A DNA stretch of 28,059 nucleotides from Chrysochromulina tobinii (GCA_001275005.1 JWZX01002987.1:1-28059); one strand, 5' to 3'. Positions 8,859-18,150 are shown, counted from the stretch's first letter. Notes: generated by a model not told the origin, from the sequence alone. Numbers and translations: made by a program.

Positions 8859-11800
8859 TGGCCTGCATCTGCGCGCGCGTCGCCCCCGCCCAATGTGCCC
8901 ACCCTAGGGCCTCGAGAATCTCCACCTTGAGCTCGAGGTCGGATTTTGCAGGGGGCTTCTTAGCCTTCGAAAGGGACTCATTTAGGCAATTGAAGGCGGT
9001 TGCATGCCGGCTGTGGGCATTGTGCCAGCCGCAAGTGAGGAGCACGTGCTCCGTAGAGCCCGCCCACTGGTGCACCGCCGCCACCGCCGCATCCAGCGCC
9101 GCGAGGGCCGCCGCTGCCCCCTCTTTGTCTCCTCCCGCGTGCTTCGACAACTTGTGGCCATCGAGAAGCGCGAGGGCCTTCGCGTGGAGCGCCGTGATGA
9201 GCGCCTTCTTCTTTTGGTCGTCCTTCTTGCGTTGCTTGGCGAGTGCCTGCTCGGAGAGGCGACACTCGGATGGCACTCAGAGGTCACTCAGAGGTCACTC
9301 AGAGGCACTCGGATGGCACTCAGATGGCACTCAGATGGCACTCAGATGGCAATCCGAGGTCATCACCTTGTCGTCCTTGTCGAGTGTCACGCCATATGCT
9401 GCCGCAAGAGCCGTCATGTCGATGAGTGCAATGAGCTCATCCGCCACACCCACGAGCGCCGCAAGCGCCGCCGCATCCCCGCGCTCGCACAGAGCCTCCT
9501 GGTTCGTCAAATGGGCTATTGCCAACTCGAGCCGTTGCTCATGCGCCTCAGCTGCGATGCACTCGGACTGGAGCGTGCTGAGCAGCGCGTCGTACCGGGC
9601 GCGTAGCGCATTCAGCTTCTCGGCAGAGCTCCCGCCCTCAGCCGCCGGCGCCGCCTCGATCCCCGGCGCCACTGCCGACTCAGCCGCCGCCGGCAGCGCC
9701 TTGGGGGTTGGCGGCTGGAGCTTTTTGATTGCGGCCGAGAGCTTGGCTAGCTGCCCGATGCGAACCGCCCGGACTGCTTCGTCCAGCGCGCCCTCACTCG
9801 TAGGGTCGCTCGCGTCTGCCTCGTCGTCGGCAGGGGTGTCCTCCTTCTCCTTGATCTCCTTTGGAGGGACGATGAGCGAGACGGGCCATCCCGACGGTCG
9901 GGTAGACGATCCGAGCACCTCGGGCGCCAGCTTGGCCAGCGTCCACGTACCGGTAAGGGTGTCGCCAGGCTCGGCGATTTCTGGAGGCTTCGGGTTCGTC
10001 ACATAGAGCTCGAGGCGCGAGGCTGCCTCGAGGATGAGACGCGTGCTTGGCTTGCCTTGAGGGGGGCTGCCGAGGGCGTCTGCTCGGGACCGATGAAAAC
10101 CGAGCGTGACCGGAACGCGGAAGGCAATCCGATACCAATCAGATACCAGTCAGATACCAATCAGATAGCACTCAGATAGCACTCAGATGCACTCAGAGGC
10201 ACTCCAACGCACTCACGCACCTGATCGTGACCAGTGGAAGCCGAGCAATCAGAGAGCAATCAGAGAGCAATCAGAGATCAATCAGAGATCAATCAGAGAG
10301 CAATTAGTACGATGACGCACCTGATCGTGACCAGTGGAAGCCGAGCTTGACCGGTGCGGCCAGCGTGAGATGGAGCATCATCGGCATGTGACGGAGTTTC
10401 TGCAGCAGCTCCACCTTCGAGTGGCGCACCTGCAGCCGCACCTCGTACTCGCCTGCTGGCAGCCGCTGAGCGCTCGGGTAGTAGTCTCCAAACGTGACCA
10501 GCCGCTTGTGCGCATCAAACACAGCCCAGAGCTGCGCCTCGTACGGAGACTCGTACAGCTGGCAGCAGAGGCTCGGGAAGCGCACCGAGACCTCGAGCGA
10601 CTGGGAAAGGGGGTGTGATTCCACAGGGGGTGTTCGATTGTGAAGAGCGTCAAGGGGATGCCATCAGTGGCAATCATCCTCCTCATCAGTGGCAATCATC
10701 TTCCTCATCAGTGGCAATCATCCTCCTCATCAGTGGCAATCCTCCTCCTCATCAATGGCAATCATCCTCCTCCTTAGGAGTTCTCGAAAGCACTCGGAAG
10801 CTCTCAAACGTCATAAGCGCACCTCGCTCGGAGAGAAATAGTACGCGATCAGGTGGGAATCAGTCGCAATCAGTGGCAGTCCTTGGCAATCAGTGGGAAT
10901 CCGTGGCAATCCGTGGCAATCTTGACCTCGCTCAGTGAGAACTTGTACGCGATCAGATAGTCGTAGATCTGGACCGAATCTGGCCATTGGTCGCCAATGC
11001 CGGGACAGCCCTCCAGAGGCGCGGCGGGTGGTACGAGCTTGGCCAGATGCGGACGGACGGCGCGCTTGAGTTTCGTCAATTCTCCGGACGGCTCGGCAGG
11101 TGTGCGCCGGAAGGGCGACGAGATCGTCACCTCGGAGAATAGAGCTCGCCCGTCGAGATGCAGATGGTCTGATGAGGGGATGAGCCCGTGAAACTCGACG
11201 CTCATACTCACCTTGCAGAGCAGACAACATAGTGGTAAGTTAGAGTGGCTATCAGTGGTAATTAGCGTGGCCTTCAAGAGAGGTCATTAGAGCGGCCTTC
11301 AGATTGGTCATTAGCGTGGCCATCAAGAGAGGTCCTTAGAGCGCGCGCCCCCGAATGCACCGAGAACGGCAACCAATAATCACAATCAGCTGCAATCACC
11401 CAGCTGCGATCACCTCCGTCACGCAATCAGCTGCAATCACCTCCGTCTCGCAATCAGCTGCAATCACCCAGCTGCGATCACCTCCGTCTCGCCAAACGAC
11501 GCCCACCACTGCGCGACCGTGAGCTCCATCATCACGCCGCCACTGATCGCAATTGACGTGACCCATTGGGTGGGGAGCGCTCCCTCGTTGGTGGGCAGCC
11601 CGATGGTGATCCGCTGGTTGCTCTCGGTATACTTCATGGCCGTTGAGGGCAGTAGCTGGGTCGTGTGAACTTGGAAGACGACCGGACCACCGGCGAGGTC
11701 ACGCGCACGTGGCGCCGCACGCACGAGCAGCTGCACGGTGGCCCACGTGGCCCCTACTGGTGGTACTACGAAGCGTCGTTCGATGTGGCCGGAGGTGAAG

Positions 11801-14800
11801 GGGAGGAAGTCATAGGAATAGGCGGGCGGCGCGCCGGGTTTCGTCAAGTCGGCGTGGGGGAGGATGGCGGTGATGGGCAGGCGGAAGAGAGGGCCGAGTG
11901 AGGGCGGCTTGGAGGCGTCGTGACCGCACACCTGAGGAGGGAGCAATCAGGGGCTGATGAGGGGAGCACTCAGGGGCTGATGAGGGGAGCAATCAGCGGC
12001 ATGGCCCCGTGGTGGGCGCGTACCTCCGCTTGATGGCAGCCCGGAGGCAGGCCAGCAAGCGAGACCTTGACATCGAAGCCTTTGCCCTCGTGCACCAGAG
12101 GCAGAGAGGGAGCGCAACTCACCCAAGCCGCTGAGGGCGTGAGCGTTGCGGTGACATCGAGCGCCACGCGCGCCGTGTTGGTCTCGTCCTCATGGAGCAC
12201 CGGCTTGATGAAGGCGGAGGAGACGACCTCGGGAGCCCGTGTGTGCTGTGCTTCACGTAGGTAGAGTCCACGCCCGACGCCAGTGCCCGATGCAGCGCCG
12301 TTGCCGCAAGTGGCCGCCGTCACAACGAAGCGCACGTCGGCGAGCGGTTCGTCCTTGTGCGCCACCAACCAAGCCATGGCCGCGGGCACATCGAGAAGCC
12401 CCCGCCCGAGGGCCCACCGATCGATCGTGGCGCCCGTGGCGTTTGGCGTTGCCACGGCAGTCGCTTCGATGGCCATGCGAATGCGGCGGGGAGACCATTT
12501 AGCGCCGCGCGCGAGCAGAGCGGAGAGGAGCAGGGTGATGCCGCCGCAGGCATTGGGTGCCGCCATGCTCGTTCCGTTCATGAGCTGACGGTTGCTGCAT
12601 TTCCAGGGTGGGGTAGAGGGGCTCGTCATTCTCTCAGGAAGCCGTGCATGCATTCGAGAGTCCACGAAGGCAATCAGGGGCAATCAGAGGCCCTCGTGCA
12701 CGCACTTGAGGGTCCATGTAGGCCATCAGGGGCAATCAGAGGCCCTCGTGCACGCACTTGAGGGTCCAAGTAGGCACGGGCGCAATGGCGCCCCCCGGCG
12801 CCGACACGCTCACAAGCTCGGCCCCGTCTGCGGTCGGTCCGCGAGACGACCACGTGTACTGCAAGTCGGCCGCCATCTTGGAGCGTAGCGAGTACTGCGG
12901 CTGTCCCATCTGTGATGAGACGAAGGCTCCGACTGCAATCGAGCAGCCCGAGGTACCTGATGAGGGGCGCAATCAGACGCAATCAGACGCAATCAGACGC
13001 AATCAAGATGCAATCAAGGAGCATGGGCAGGTACCTGATGAGGGGTGCAATCAGCAATCAGTGGTGGCGATTGGAGGTACTCGGCGCTACTCAGCGGCAA
13101 TCGGAAGCCAACAAGACTCCAACCAAATGCAATCAAAACACCATCAAGCTGCGATCAAGACGCAATCAAGGCGCAATCAAGGCGCAATCAAGGCGCAATC
13201 AAGACGCCGTCAAGACGCAATTACGATGCAATCACGTACCCGGCGCGCCACCCGTCGTGAGCGCGGGTCCATTGTTTCCCGCCGAGGTGACAAAGATCAC
13301 GCCGTGCTTATCCACAGCACGCTGGCACATCTCCGTGAAGCGGCCGGTGTTGTCCAGGTTGGCATACTCGCCAAACGAAAGGTTGATGATGTGTACGCCT
13401 GCCCCAGAGCGCGCACAGGGGAGTAATCAAGAAGAAAGGCATGCGACAAGGAGTAATCAAGGAGTAATCAAGGAGTAATCAAGGATTAAACATGAATTAA
13501 TCAATGAGTAATCAAGAAGTAATCCAGTTGTAATCAAGAAGAAAGGCATGCGACAAGGAGCGCTCCTCAGCAGCCCTCAGCGGCCCTCAGCGGCCCTCAG
13601 CGGCCCTCAGCGGCCCTCAGCGGCCCTCAGCGCTCATCATTGGGTGATCCATGCTCATCAGCGCTCATCATCGCACCGCGCTCGATGGCCACACCCAGAG
13701 CCCGCACGAGCGCCGTCCCGGTCTCCATGGAGCCGAGTCGCGTGTCACCAATCTTGATCCCAATAATCTGGCAGCCGGGAGCGATGCCGTTGAGCTCGGG
13801 CTTGTCGGGGTAGTGTGCGCCGATGATGCCGGCCACGTGCGTGCCGTGTGCGCCCGCGTCGCAGGTGATCATTACGCGATTGCCGCCATCGAAGACGTCG
13901 ACAGTGTAGTTGAGCATCGAGATCGGGTCGAGCGTGCCGTACCTGATGAAGCAGGCCACCCGAGATCATCAATCGCAATCAGTCGCAATCAGTCGCAATC
14001 AGTCGCAATCAGTCGCAATCAGGCCACCCGTGATCATCAATCGCAAACAAAGACTATCAGGGAGCCGGCCGAGATCGGGTTGACCGCGGAAGGGCTCAAT
14101 CACATGCGATTGGTGACGCAATCAGTCGCAATCAGTCGCAATCAGGGATGCGGACCGATTGCCGATGCGCAATCAGTCGCAATCAGTCGCAATCAATTGC
14201 AATCAGGGATGCGTACCGATGGCCGATGCGGAAGGGCTCAAGAAGCACACAACTGGCGAGGTCACCCTGCTCGGAGGTGTCGACGCACACATGCCAGCTC
14301 CCCGTGCCGTCAACATACGTGAGCACGTCGTACAGAGGCCCTGGGTCCTCGTACTCGGCCTCGAGCTTCTCGAGGAGTGAGACGCGAGATTTCATCTCGT
14401 CCGACCAGCGCTTGTCCTTCTTCTTCTCGTCCGTGAGCATGGCCGCCTGGCTGGCGGCGACCGCGTCGCGCTGCGCAGCGTCGAGTGTCTTGCGCCGCTC
14501 CGTCTTGACGCGCCCCGCGAGCCCGCGCGGGTACAGCTCGAAGGCGTGCTTCAGGCCGAGGTGGTAGGTGCTGCCGTCAGCCTTGGGCACTGGCCACGCG
14601 GGCGGGATCTTGAGCGTGCGGCCTGATAGGCCCTTGAGCGTACCATCGGCCGCTGGCGTTGCGGCTGTCGAGGTGTCCACATCGCCAGCGCCCGTGCAAT
14701 CGATCACGTCCACCATCTTCGGGCGGCCGTCCGGGCAAACCTGTAAGCCGGCAGCACCGGGGTCGACGCCGGTGTCAAAGACCGCCACGAGCACGCCGCG

Positions 14801-14989
14801 GCCGTCGCACTCGCCATGCTGGCGGAGGAAGGCAGTCGCGCCGATCTCTTCCTTGGGCATCTGGCGCATGAGCATGATCTCAGTCGTCATGTGTTTGACG
14901 AGCGTCGCGCGATGAGATACCACATGGTACTCGGCCTGGCTCGTCGGTGCTCGCGTTCGTCGCAGTGCAACCAACGATCCCACCCACAT
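8815..14989 (-). CDS. TPP2: Tripeptidyl-peptidase II (giant subtilase)
   Basis: Ten exons on the minus strand: 14989-14217, 13942-13677, 13398-13240, 12956-12758, 12594-12024, 11931-11482, 11211-10927, 10600-10321, 10079-9367 and 9246-8815. They join to 4128 nt (1375 aa) with every phase matching; animal TPP2 is about 1250 aa. TPP2 is a cytosolic serine exopeptidase that removes tripeptides from proteasome products and forms very large spindle complexes. Catalytic residues: Asp72 in VFDTGVDPG, His290 in GAHGTHVAG, oxyanion Asn388 in SAGNNGPAL and Ser475 in [13 protein letters not shown]. The Asp-to-His insert typical of TPP2 is present ([15 protein letters not shown]). Later landmarks are [32 protein letters not shown] and [14 protein letters not shown]. 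Start: the ATG at 14989 is the first; the ATG at 14890 would give an N-terminus closer to animal length. Exon 8 could alternatively start 9 nt later (GAG|GTC). Introns carry tandem repeats and splice-site copies described separately. Confidence 0.94.
9263..9355 (-). repeat. 11-nt repeat array in TPP2 intron 9
   Basis: Plus-strand units GCACTCAGATG and CACTCAGAGGT, about eight in all, fill most of the 120-nt intron 9366-9247. Confidence 0.88.
10083..10345 (-). repeat. TPP2 intron 8: exon-end copies plus 11-nt array
   Basis: A 31-nt block at 10315-10345, which spans the end of exon 8 and its donor, recurs without mismatch at 10215-10245 inside the intron. A third, diverged copy at about 10083-10113 covers the acceptor and the start of exon 9. 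Between the copies are units such as CAATCAGAGAG and ATACCAATCAG (about 10130-10200 and 10246-10305). Confidence 0.88.
10665..10773 (-). repeat. 22-nt repeat array in TPP2 intron 7
   Basis: About five plus-strand copies of a 22-nt unit that starts CAGTGGCAATCATCCTCCTC. The intron (10926-10601, 326 nt) also has shorter GTGGCAATCC-type repeats at about 10860-10920. Confidence 0.9.
10821..10960 (-). repeat. Copy of the exon 7 end inside TPP2 intron 7
   Basis: The segment 10925-10960 contains the exon 7 end and its donor and would encode [11 protein letters not shown] diverged copy lies 104 nt downstream in the transcript at 10821-10856 and would encode [10 protein letters not shown], again followed by GT. 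Confidence 0.85.
11401..11491 (-). repeat. Three copies of the exon 6 donor in TPP2 intron 6
   Basis: The 23-nt block at 11469-11491 covers the exon 6 end (GAGACGGAG) and its GT donor. It recurs at 11428-11450 and 11401-11423 with one or two changes. Each copy keeps GAG|GTGAT, giving decoy donors at 11440 and 11413. Confidence 0.9.
12679..12775 (-). repeat. 52-bp tandem duplication at the exon 4 donor of TPP2
   Basis: Unit B (12731-12775) includes the last codons of exon 4 and the donor CAA|GTGCGT. Unit A (12679-12723), 52 nt away inside intron 4, is nearly identical and keeps the donor, creating a decoy site at 12705. Confidence 0.92.
12951..13054 (-). repeat. Duplicated acceptor in TPP2 intron 3
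   Basis: The 26-nt block 12951-12976 spans the exon 4 acceptor. It recurs with one change at 13029-13054, 78 nt upstream in the transcript. Units of CAATCAGACG (10 nt) lie between the copies. Confidence 0.9.
13141..13235 (-). repeat. 11-nt repeat array in TPP2 intron 3
   Basis: About seven plus-strand copies of GCAATCAAGGC or GCAATCAAGAC next to the exon 3 donor. On the transcript strand each unit reads with a TTGATTGC core. Confidence 0.9.
13430..13634 (-). repeat. Two repeat arrays in TPP2 intron 2
   Basis: An 11-nt array of GAGTAATCAAG units (about 13435-13530) and a 10-nt array of CAGCGGCCCT units (about 13569-13632, roughly six copies) share the 278-nt intron 13676-13399. Confidence 0.88.
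13970..14230 (-). repeat. 10-nt array and exon-end copies in TPP2 intron 1
   Basis: Repeated CAATCAGTCG units occur at about 13972-14026, 14117-14145 and 14170-14205. The block 14206-14230, at the exon 1 end and donor, is copied with two changes at 14145-14169. The exon 14-mer GCGGAAGGGCTCAA is copied again at about 14086-14099. Confidence 0.9.
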
Positions 14990-15190
14990 CACACCACTCT
15001 CTAATCGAACAAAGGTTCCTCCTATAGTCCCTCAACGGCTCCTTCCGGAGCCCTCGAAGAGGACATTAAGTTTCCAGAATGCGTTTCAAGTCTTCTTCTT
15101 CGGTTCGCGCGATCGACTCCTCTGTCGGCTAAGTGCCTCGGCCCCATCGGAAGGCTCACATCCAGAGCTCCCTCGTGCTTGGGAGGCATT
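14990..15190. promoter_or_regulatory. Divergent promoter region, TPP2 and small unknown gene
   Basis: The ATGs of TPP2 (minus strand, 14989) and the small gene (plus strand, 15191) face away from each other across about 200 bp, so both promoters must lie here or overlap. No convincing TATA box was seen. The assignment rests only on gene orientation. Confidence 0.45.
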
Positions 15191-15658
15191 ATGGGCGCCG
15201 GCGGCACACTCAACTTTGCGATCGCCACAGCAACGTACCGCGAACAACTGAAAAAAGAGATGAAGCTCATCGGCGAGCCGCCCTCGAGGTTCAGGCCGGT
15301 AAATGCTTTAACTCCGCGGCCGATGACCAGCATTGAAGAGGTTGTCGCACAGCGGCGGCAGAACTTGAGTTCACGCGCCACAGCGACGCTGCTATCGCCG
15401 AGGCAGCCGGCTCTGGACTCGCTTTCGCCGCGGCGCGCGTCCGATTCGACGCCTTACAGCACACCCCTCGTTGCGCAAGGTGGCCTTGGCTGGTCCCTCG
15501 TTGGCCACGCCACGCCAGGCAAAAGTCTTGGCTACGTCGCGCCTCCGCTCTTATTCTTGAGGCTTCCGATTGTCGCTTCGGGTACTAACTGCGCGATGCC
15601 TCTGGTGCCGTATGAGCTGGCCACGATGAACCGGGTATACGGACTGCGCTCGTACTAG
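15191..15658 (+). CDS. Small unknown protein, 155 aa
   Basis: I do not recognise this protein. The frame runs from the ATG at 15191 to TAG and has acceptable codon use. The N-terminus is GAGGTLNFAIATATYREQLK, followed by a charged helix-like segment (KKEMKLIGEPP). The middle is Ser/Arg/Pro-rich (SPRQPALDSLSPRR). The C-terminal third is more hydrophobic and ends NRVYGLRSY. There is no clear signal peptide or membrane span. It is divergent from TPP2 and is followed by the long inverted repeat at 15717. It could be a small structural or scaffold protein; no function is assigned. Confidence 0.55.
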   Translation: MGAGGTLNFAIATATYREQLKKEMKLIGEPPSRFRPVNALTPRPMTSIEEVVAQRRQNLSSRATATLLSPRQPALDSLSPRRASDSTPYSTPLVAQGGLGWSLVGHATPGKSLGYVAPPLLFLRLPIVASGTNCAMPLVPYELATMNRVYGLRSY

Positions 15659-16200
15659 ACTCTAGAGTGAAAAGTCTTGACGTAAGAGTAGGGCGCGTGC
15701 AACGATGATCCGTACTGTACATTATTTGGTTACATGGTTGTATGGTTTTCTCGATCGGATGAGTTCACAGTTCAGCTGCCTCACTTGCCGCGCCAAACTC
15801 CTGTGTGAGTCCACCCTCATGTGTCATGAGCTCTCGAGCGCAACCGCGCACGTCTAGCTGAACTGTGAACTCATCCGATGGAGAAAACCATACAACCATG
15901 TAACCAAATAATGTACTAATACTATTCGCCTGATACAAGCGCGAACAAATCCGGATTAAAATCAAAGCCGAGCCGGCCCCCCGCGACACGTTCGCACGGG
16001 TCAACAAGATGCACAGACGACGGACATGGGACCACTTGTTCGTAGATGCCAACGTCACGCCCACCCGACCGTCACACGGCCGTGAATCCGTGATGTTGCT
16101 GCTCACGCTCGCCTAGCCTTCCTTCTCACAGCAGCAGCCTCCATGATGAAACGTCGGCACTATTACGGGCGCGGGCGTTCGTCGCCCTCTCAAGCGCGGC
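15659..16200. other. Gap between convergent genes
   Basis: It lies between the 3' ends of the small unknown gene (+) and IMPDH (-). The main content is the inverted repeat described separately. The remainder, 15917-16200, includes an AT-rich start and a GC-rich end and holds no frame I trust. Confidence 0.5.
15717..15916. repeat. 61-bp inverted repeat, 78-bp spacer
   Basis: The left arm (15717-15777) begins GTACATTATTTGGTTACATG. The right arm (15856-15916) is its reverse complement with a single mismatch near the middle (CTCGATC against CTCCATC). The spacer is 15778-15855. A transcript would fold into a 61-bp stem. The arms are AT-rich compared with the spacer and flanks. It could be a MITE-like element, a small-RNA precursor or a shared 3'-end structure for the two convergent genes. 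No clear target-site duplication was found. Confidence 0.95.
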
Positions 16201-17922
16201 TCAGCCAAAGTCCTTGCGCTGGTACGAGTGCAGGTCGTGCACGGCGCCCTCGGACTGCGCCGAGGCGGTGCGCAGCTCGAAGCGCAGGCTGCCGTCGTAC
16301 ACAGCCTCGAAGAGGTCCTTGACTGACCGAACTCCCATGTCCTGCAGCGAGTGCTTGAGGCCAGTCGTGAGGTAGGGCAGATAGCGCGAGAGCGAGCCTT
16401 TGTCCACCACAGAGCCCGAGACGCCCTGCGCCACGCGCACCGCCGCCTGCTCCGAAAAGTAACGGTCGGCCGAGCCGCCCTTGGACTGCATCGCGTCGAT
16501 CGAGCCCATGCCCCGGTAGTGCTTGAGGCGCACGCCGTCCTTGTAAAAGTAGTCGCCGGGGGCCTCCTCGGTGCCCGCGAGCAGCGAGCCCATCATCACG
16601 CACGAGGCACCGCACGCGAGCGCCTTGGCGATCTTGCCGATATTGGAGATGCCGCCATCCGCCCAGCACGGGACGCCGTGCTCACGAGCGTACTTGCTCA
16701 CGTGGTACACGGAGGTCGCCTGCGGCCGGCCGACGGCCATGACCTCCTGGGTGGTGCAGATGGAGCCGGAGCCCATTCCAATGCGCAGGCCGTCCACGCC
16801 CCATTCGATGAGGTTCTTTGCCTGCGCGACGCACACCACGTTGCCGCCAACTACCTGAAGGGAAGGGTACGCACTCTTCAGATGGCGAATCATCTCCATC
16901 TGGTACGTCGAGTTGCCTTGCGACGAGTCGATGACGATCACATCGACGCCCGCCTCGACGAGCGCCGCGGCGCGCGCCTTGTCCTCTGGGCGCGTGTGAA
17001 TCGACGCGCCCACCAGCAGCCGTTTGCCTGCATCTTTGGACGCGAGCGGGAAGTCACGATTCTTGCGCAGGTCTTTACGGCTGATGGCGGCTACCAGGCA
17101 GCCATCCTTGTCGACGACGGGGAGCTTGCCCTTTTTCGAGTTCTTCAGGATCGTGTTCGCCTCCTCGAGCGTGCACCCCTGCGTCGCGGTGACTACCTCC
17201 TTGGTCATCACCTCCGACACGAGCGTCGACCGGTCCTTGATGAAGTCGTGATCGCGCGTGGTCACGATCCCCACGAGCTTCGACTTGAGCTTGCCGTCCT
17301 CGGTCACCGGGCAGCCCGAGAAGCCGTGCCTGCGCGCGCGCCGAGAGCGGAGGGTCAGAGCCAGTCGCGGAAGGGTGTGGGACGGGCGCGCAGCAATGCG
17401 GCGAGCACGCAGCGGCTGGCGGTGGGCGCAGCTGGCGGTGGCAGCGGCTATGACGCGGAGACCAGCCGGCGGTGCGCACTTGAACTTGATCTCGTCGAGG
17501 TACTCGAGCGTGGTCTGGGGCGATACGGTGAAAGGGTCGAGGATGAAGCCGTTCTCGAAGCGCTTCACACGCCGCACGTGGTTGCACTGCTCCTCGATGG
17601 TGTTGTTGCAGTGGATGATGCCGAGGCCGCCGTAGAGGGCCATGTGGATGGCCATCTGCGCCTCGGTGACAGTATCCATTGGGCTCGAGATGAAGGGCAC
17701 GTTGAGCGTGATGGTTTTCGTTGCCTGGCTGCGCAGGGTCACGTTGGCCGCATCGAAGGAGATGTAGCCCGGAAGAATGATGTAATCCTGGTATGTGTAC
17801 CCATTGCTTTTGGAGAAGAGCTCCTCGGCGCTGAGACCGTCCTCATGCTCGAGCCTCTTGCCCTCGATTACGCTGTCAGGGGTGTCGCCCTTGACGCGCT
17901 TGGCGGGAGGCGGCATCGCCAT
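16201..17922 (-). CDS. IMPDH: Inosine-5'-monophosphate dehydrogenase
   Basis: Exons 17922-17480 and 17329-16201 give 523 aa, near the usual 514. IMPDH oxidises IMP to XMP with NAD+, the committed step of GTP synthesis, as a cytosolic tetramer. Motifs: [16 protein letters not shown] near the N-terminus, [21 protein letters not shown], the CBS pair around 149-240 ([14 protein letters not shown]-like region), [31 protein letters not shown] with catalytic Cys339, [19 protein letters not shown], the YRGMGS loop, and the flap with [19 protein letters not shown]. Cys339 is followed by TTQ where many family members have ITQ. The 150-nt intron 17479-17330 (CAA|GTGCGC to CAG|GCACGG) has no in-frame stop. 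Removing it restores [15 protein letters not shown], which matches the family, so I treat it as an intron. The start ATG at 17922 has another in-frame ATG six bases later; upstream in-frame sequence has no ATG. Confidence 0.96.
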   Translation of the reverse strand: MAMPPPAKRVKGDTPDSVIEGKRLEHEDGLSAEELFSKSNGYTYQDYIILPGYISFDAANVTLRSQATKTITLNVPFISSPMDTVTEAQMAIHMALYGGLGIIHCNNTIEEQCNHVRRVKRFENGFILDPFTVSPQTTLEYLDEIKFKCAPPAGLRVIAAATASCAHRQPLRARRIAARPSHTLPRLALTLRSRRARRHGFSGCPVTEDGKLKSKLVGIVTTRDHDFIKDRSTLVSEVMTKEVVTATQGCTLEEANTILKNSKKGKLPVVDKDGCLVAAISRKDLRKNRDFPLASKDAGKRLLVGASIHTRPEDKARAAALVEAGVDVIVIDSSQGNSTYQMEMIRHLKSAYPSLQVVGGNVVCVAQAKNLIEWGVDGLRIGMGSGSICTTQEVMAVGRPQATSVYHVSKYAREHGVPCWADGGISNIGKIAKALACGASCVMMGSLLAGTEEAPGDYFYKDGVRLKHYRGMGSIDAMQSKGGSADRYFSEQAAVRVAQGVSGSVVDKGSLSRYLPYLTTGLKHSLQDMGVRSVKDLFEAVYDGSLRFELRTASAQSEGAVHDLHSYQRKDFG

Positions 17923-18150
17923 GATTGACGGATGGCACGTCGACCAGGTCGACCGGCGAACTTTCCCTCCAGAAAACACGACTATGAATTTGAAAACGGA
18001 GAATCAACGCCCTGCGTTGCGGCGGGATTCCGGGAAATTCAGTTCCGAAATTGATCTCCAAGGCCCGTCCCTACGTCCCGACGCCAAGACTCAGAACACT
18101 ACGAGACTGAACTTGACTTGACCGCCTTGACTGCCTGTAACCGCACACAC
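17923..18150. promoter_or_regulatory. Divergent promoter region, IMPDH and Cys-rich gene
   Basis: About 230 bp separate the two outward-facing start codons, so promoters and 5' UTRs of both genes must share this stretch. It includes an AT-rich part (17985-18060) with repeated TTCCGGGAAATTC and TTCCGAAATT. No standard core promoter element was identified. Confidence 0.45.

Noticed and set aside
8804-10006. 400-aa Ser/Ala-rich open frame on the plus strand
   Set aside because: Antisense to TPP2 exons 9 and 10, which match the family and splice in frame.
12758-13478. Open frames on the plus strand made of repeated [10 protein letters not shown]-like residues
   Set aside because: They are translations of TPP2 intron repeats in the antisense direction.
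9263-14205. CRISPR array
   Set aside because: The repeat units are head to tail with no unique spacers, have short 10-22-nt periods, and lie inside eukaryotic introns.
16351-17928. 525-aa open frame opposite IMPDH
   Set aside because: Antisense to one of the best conserved genes in the window; Arg/His/Val-rich content typical of shadows.
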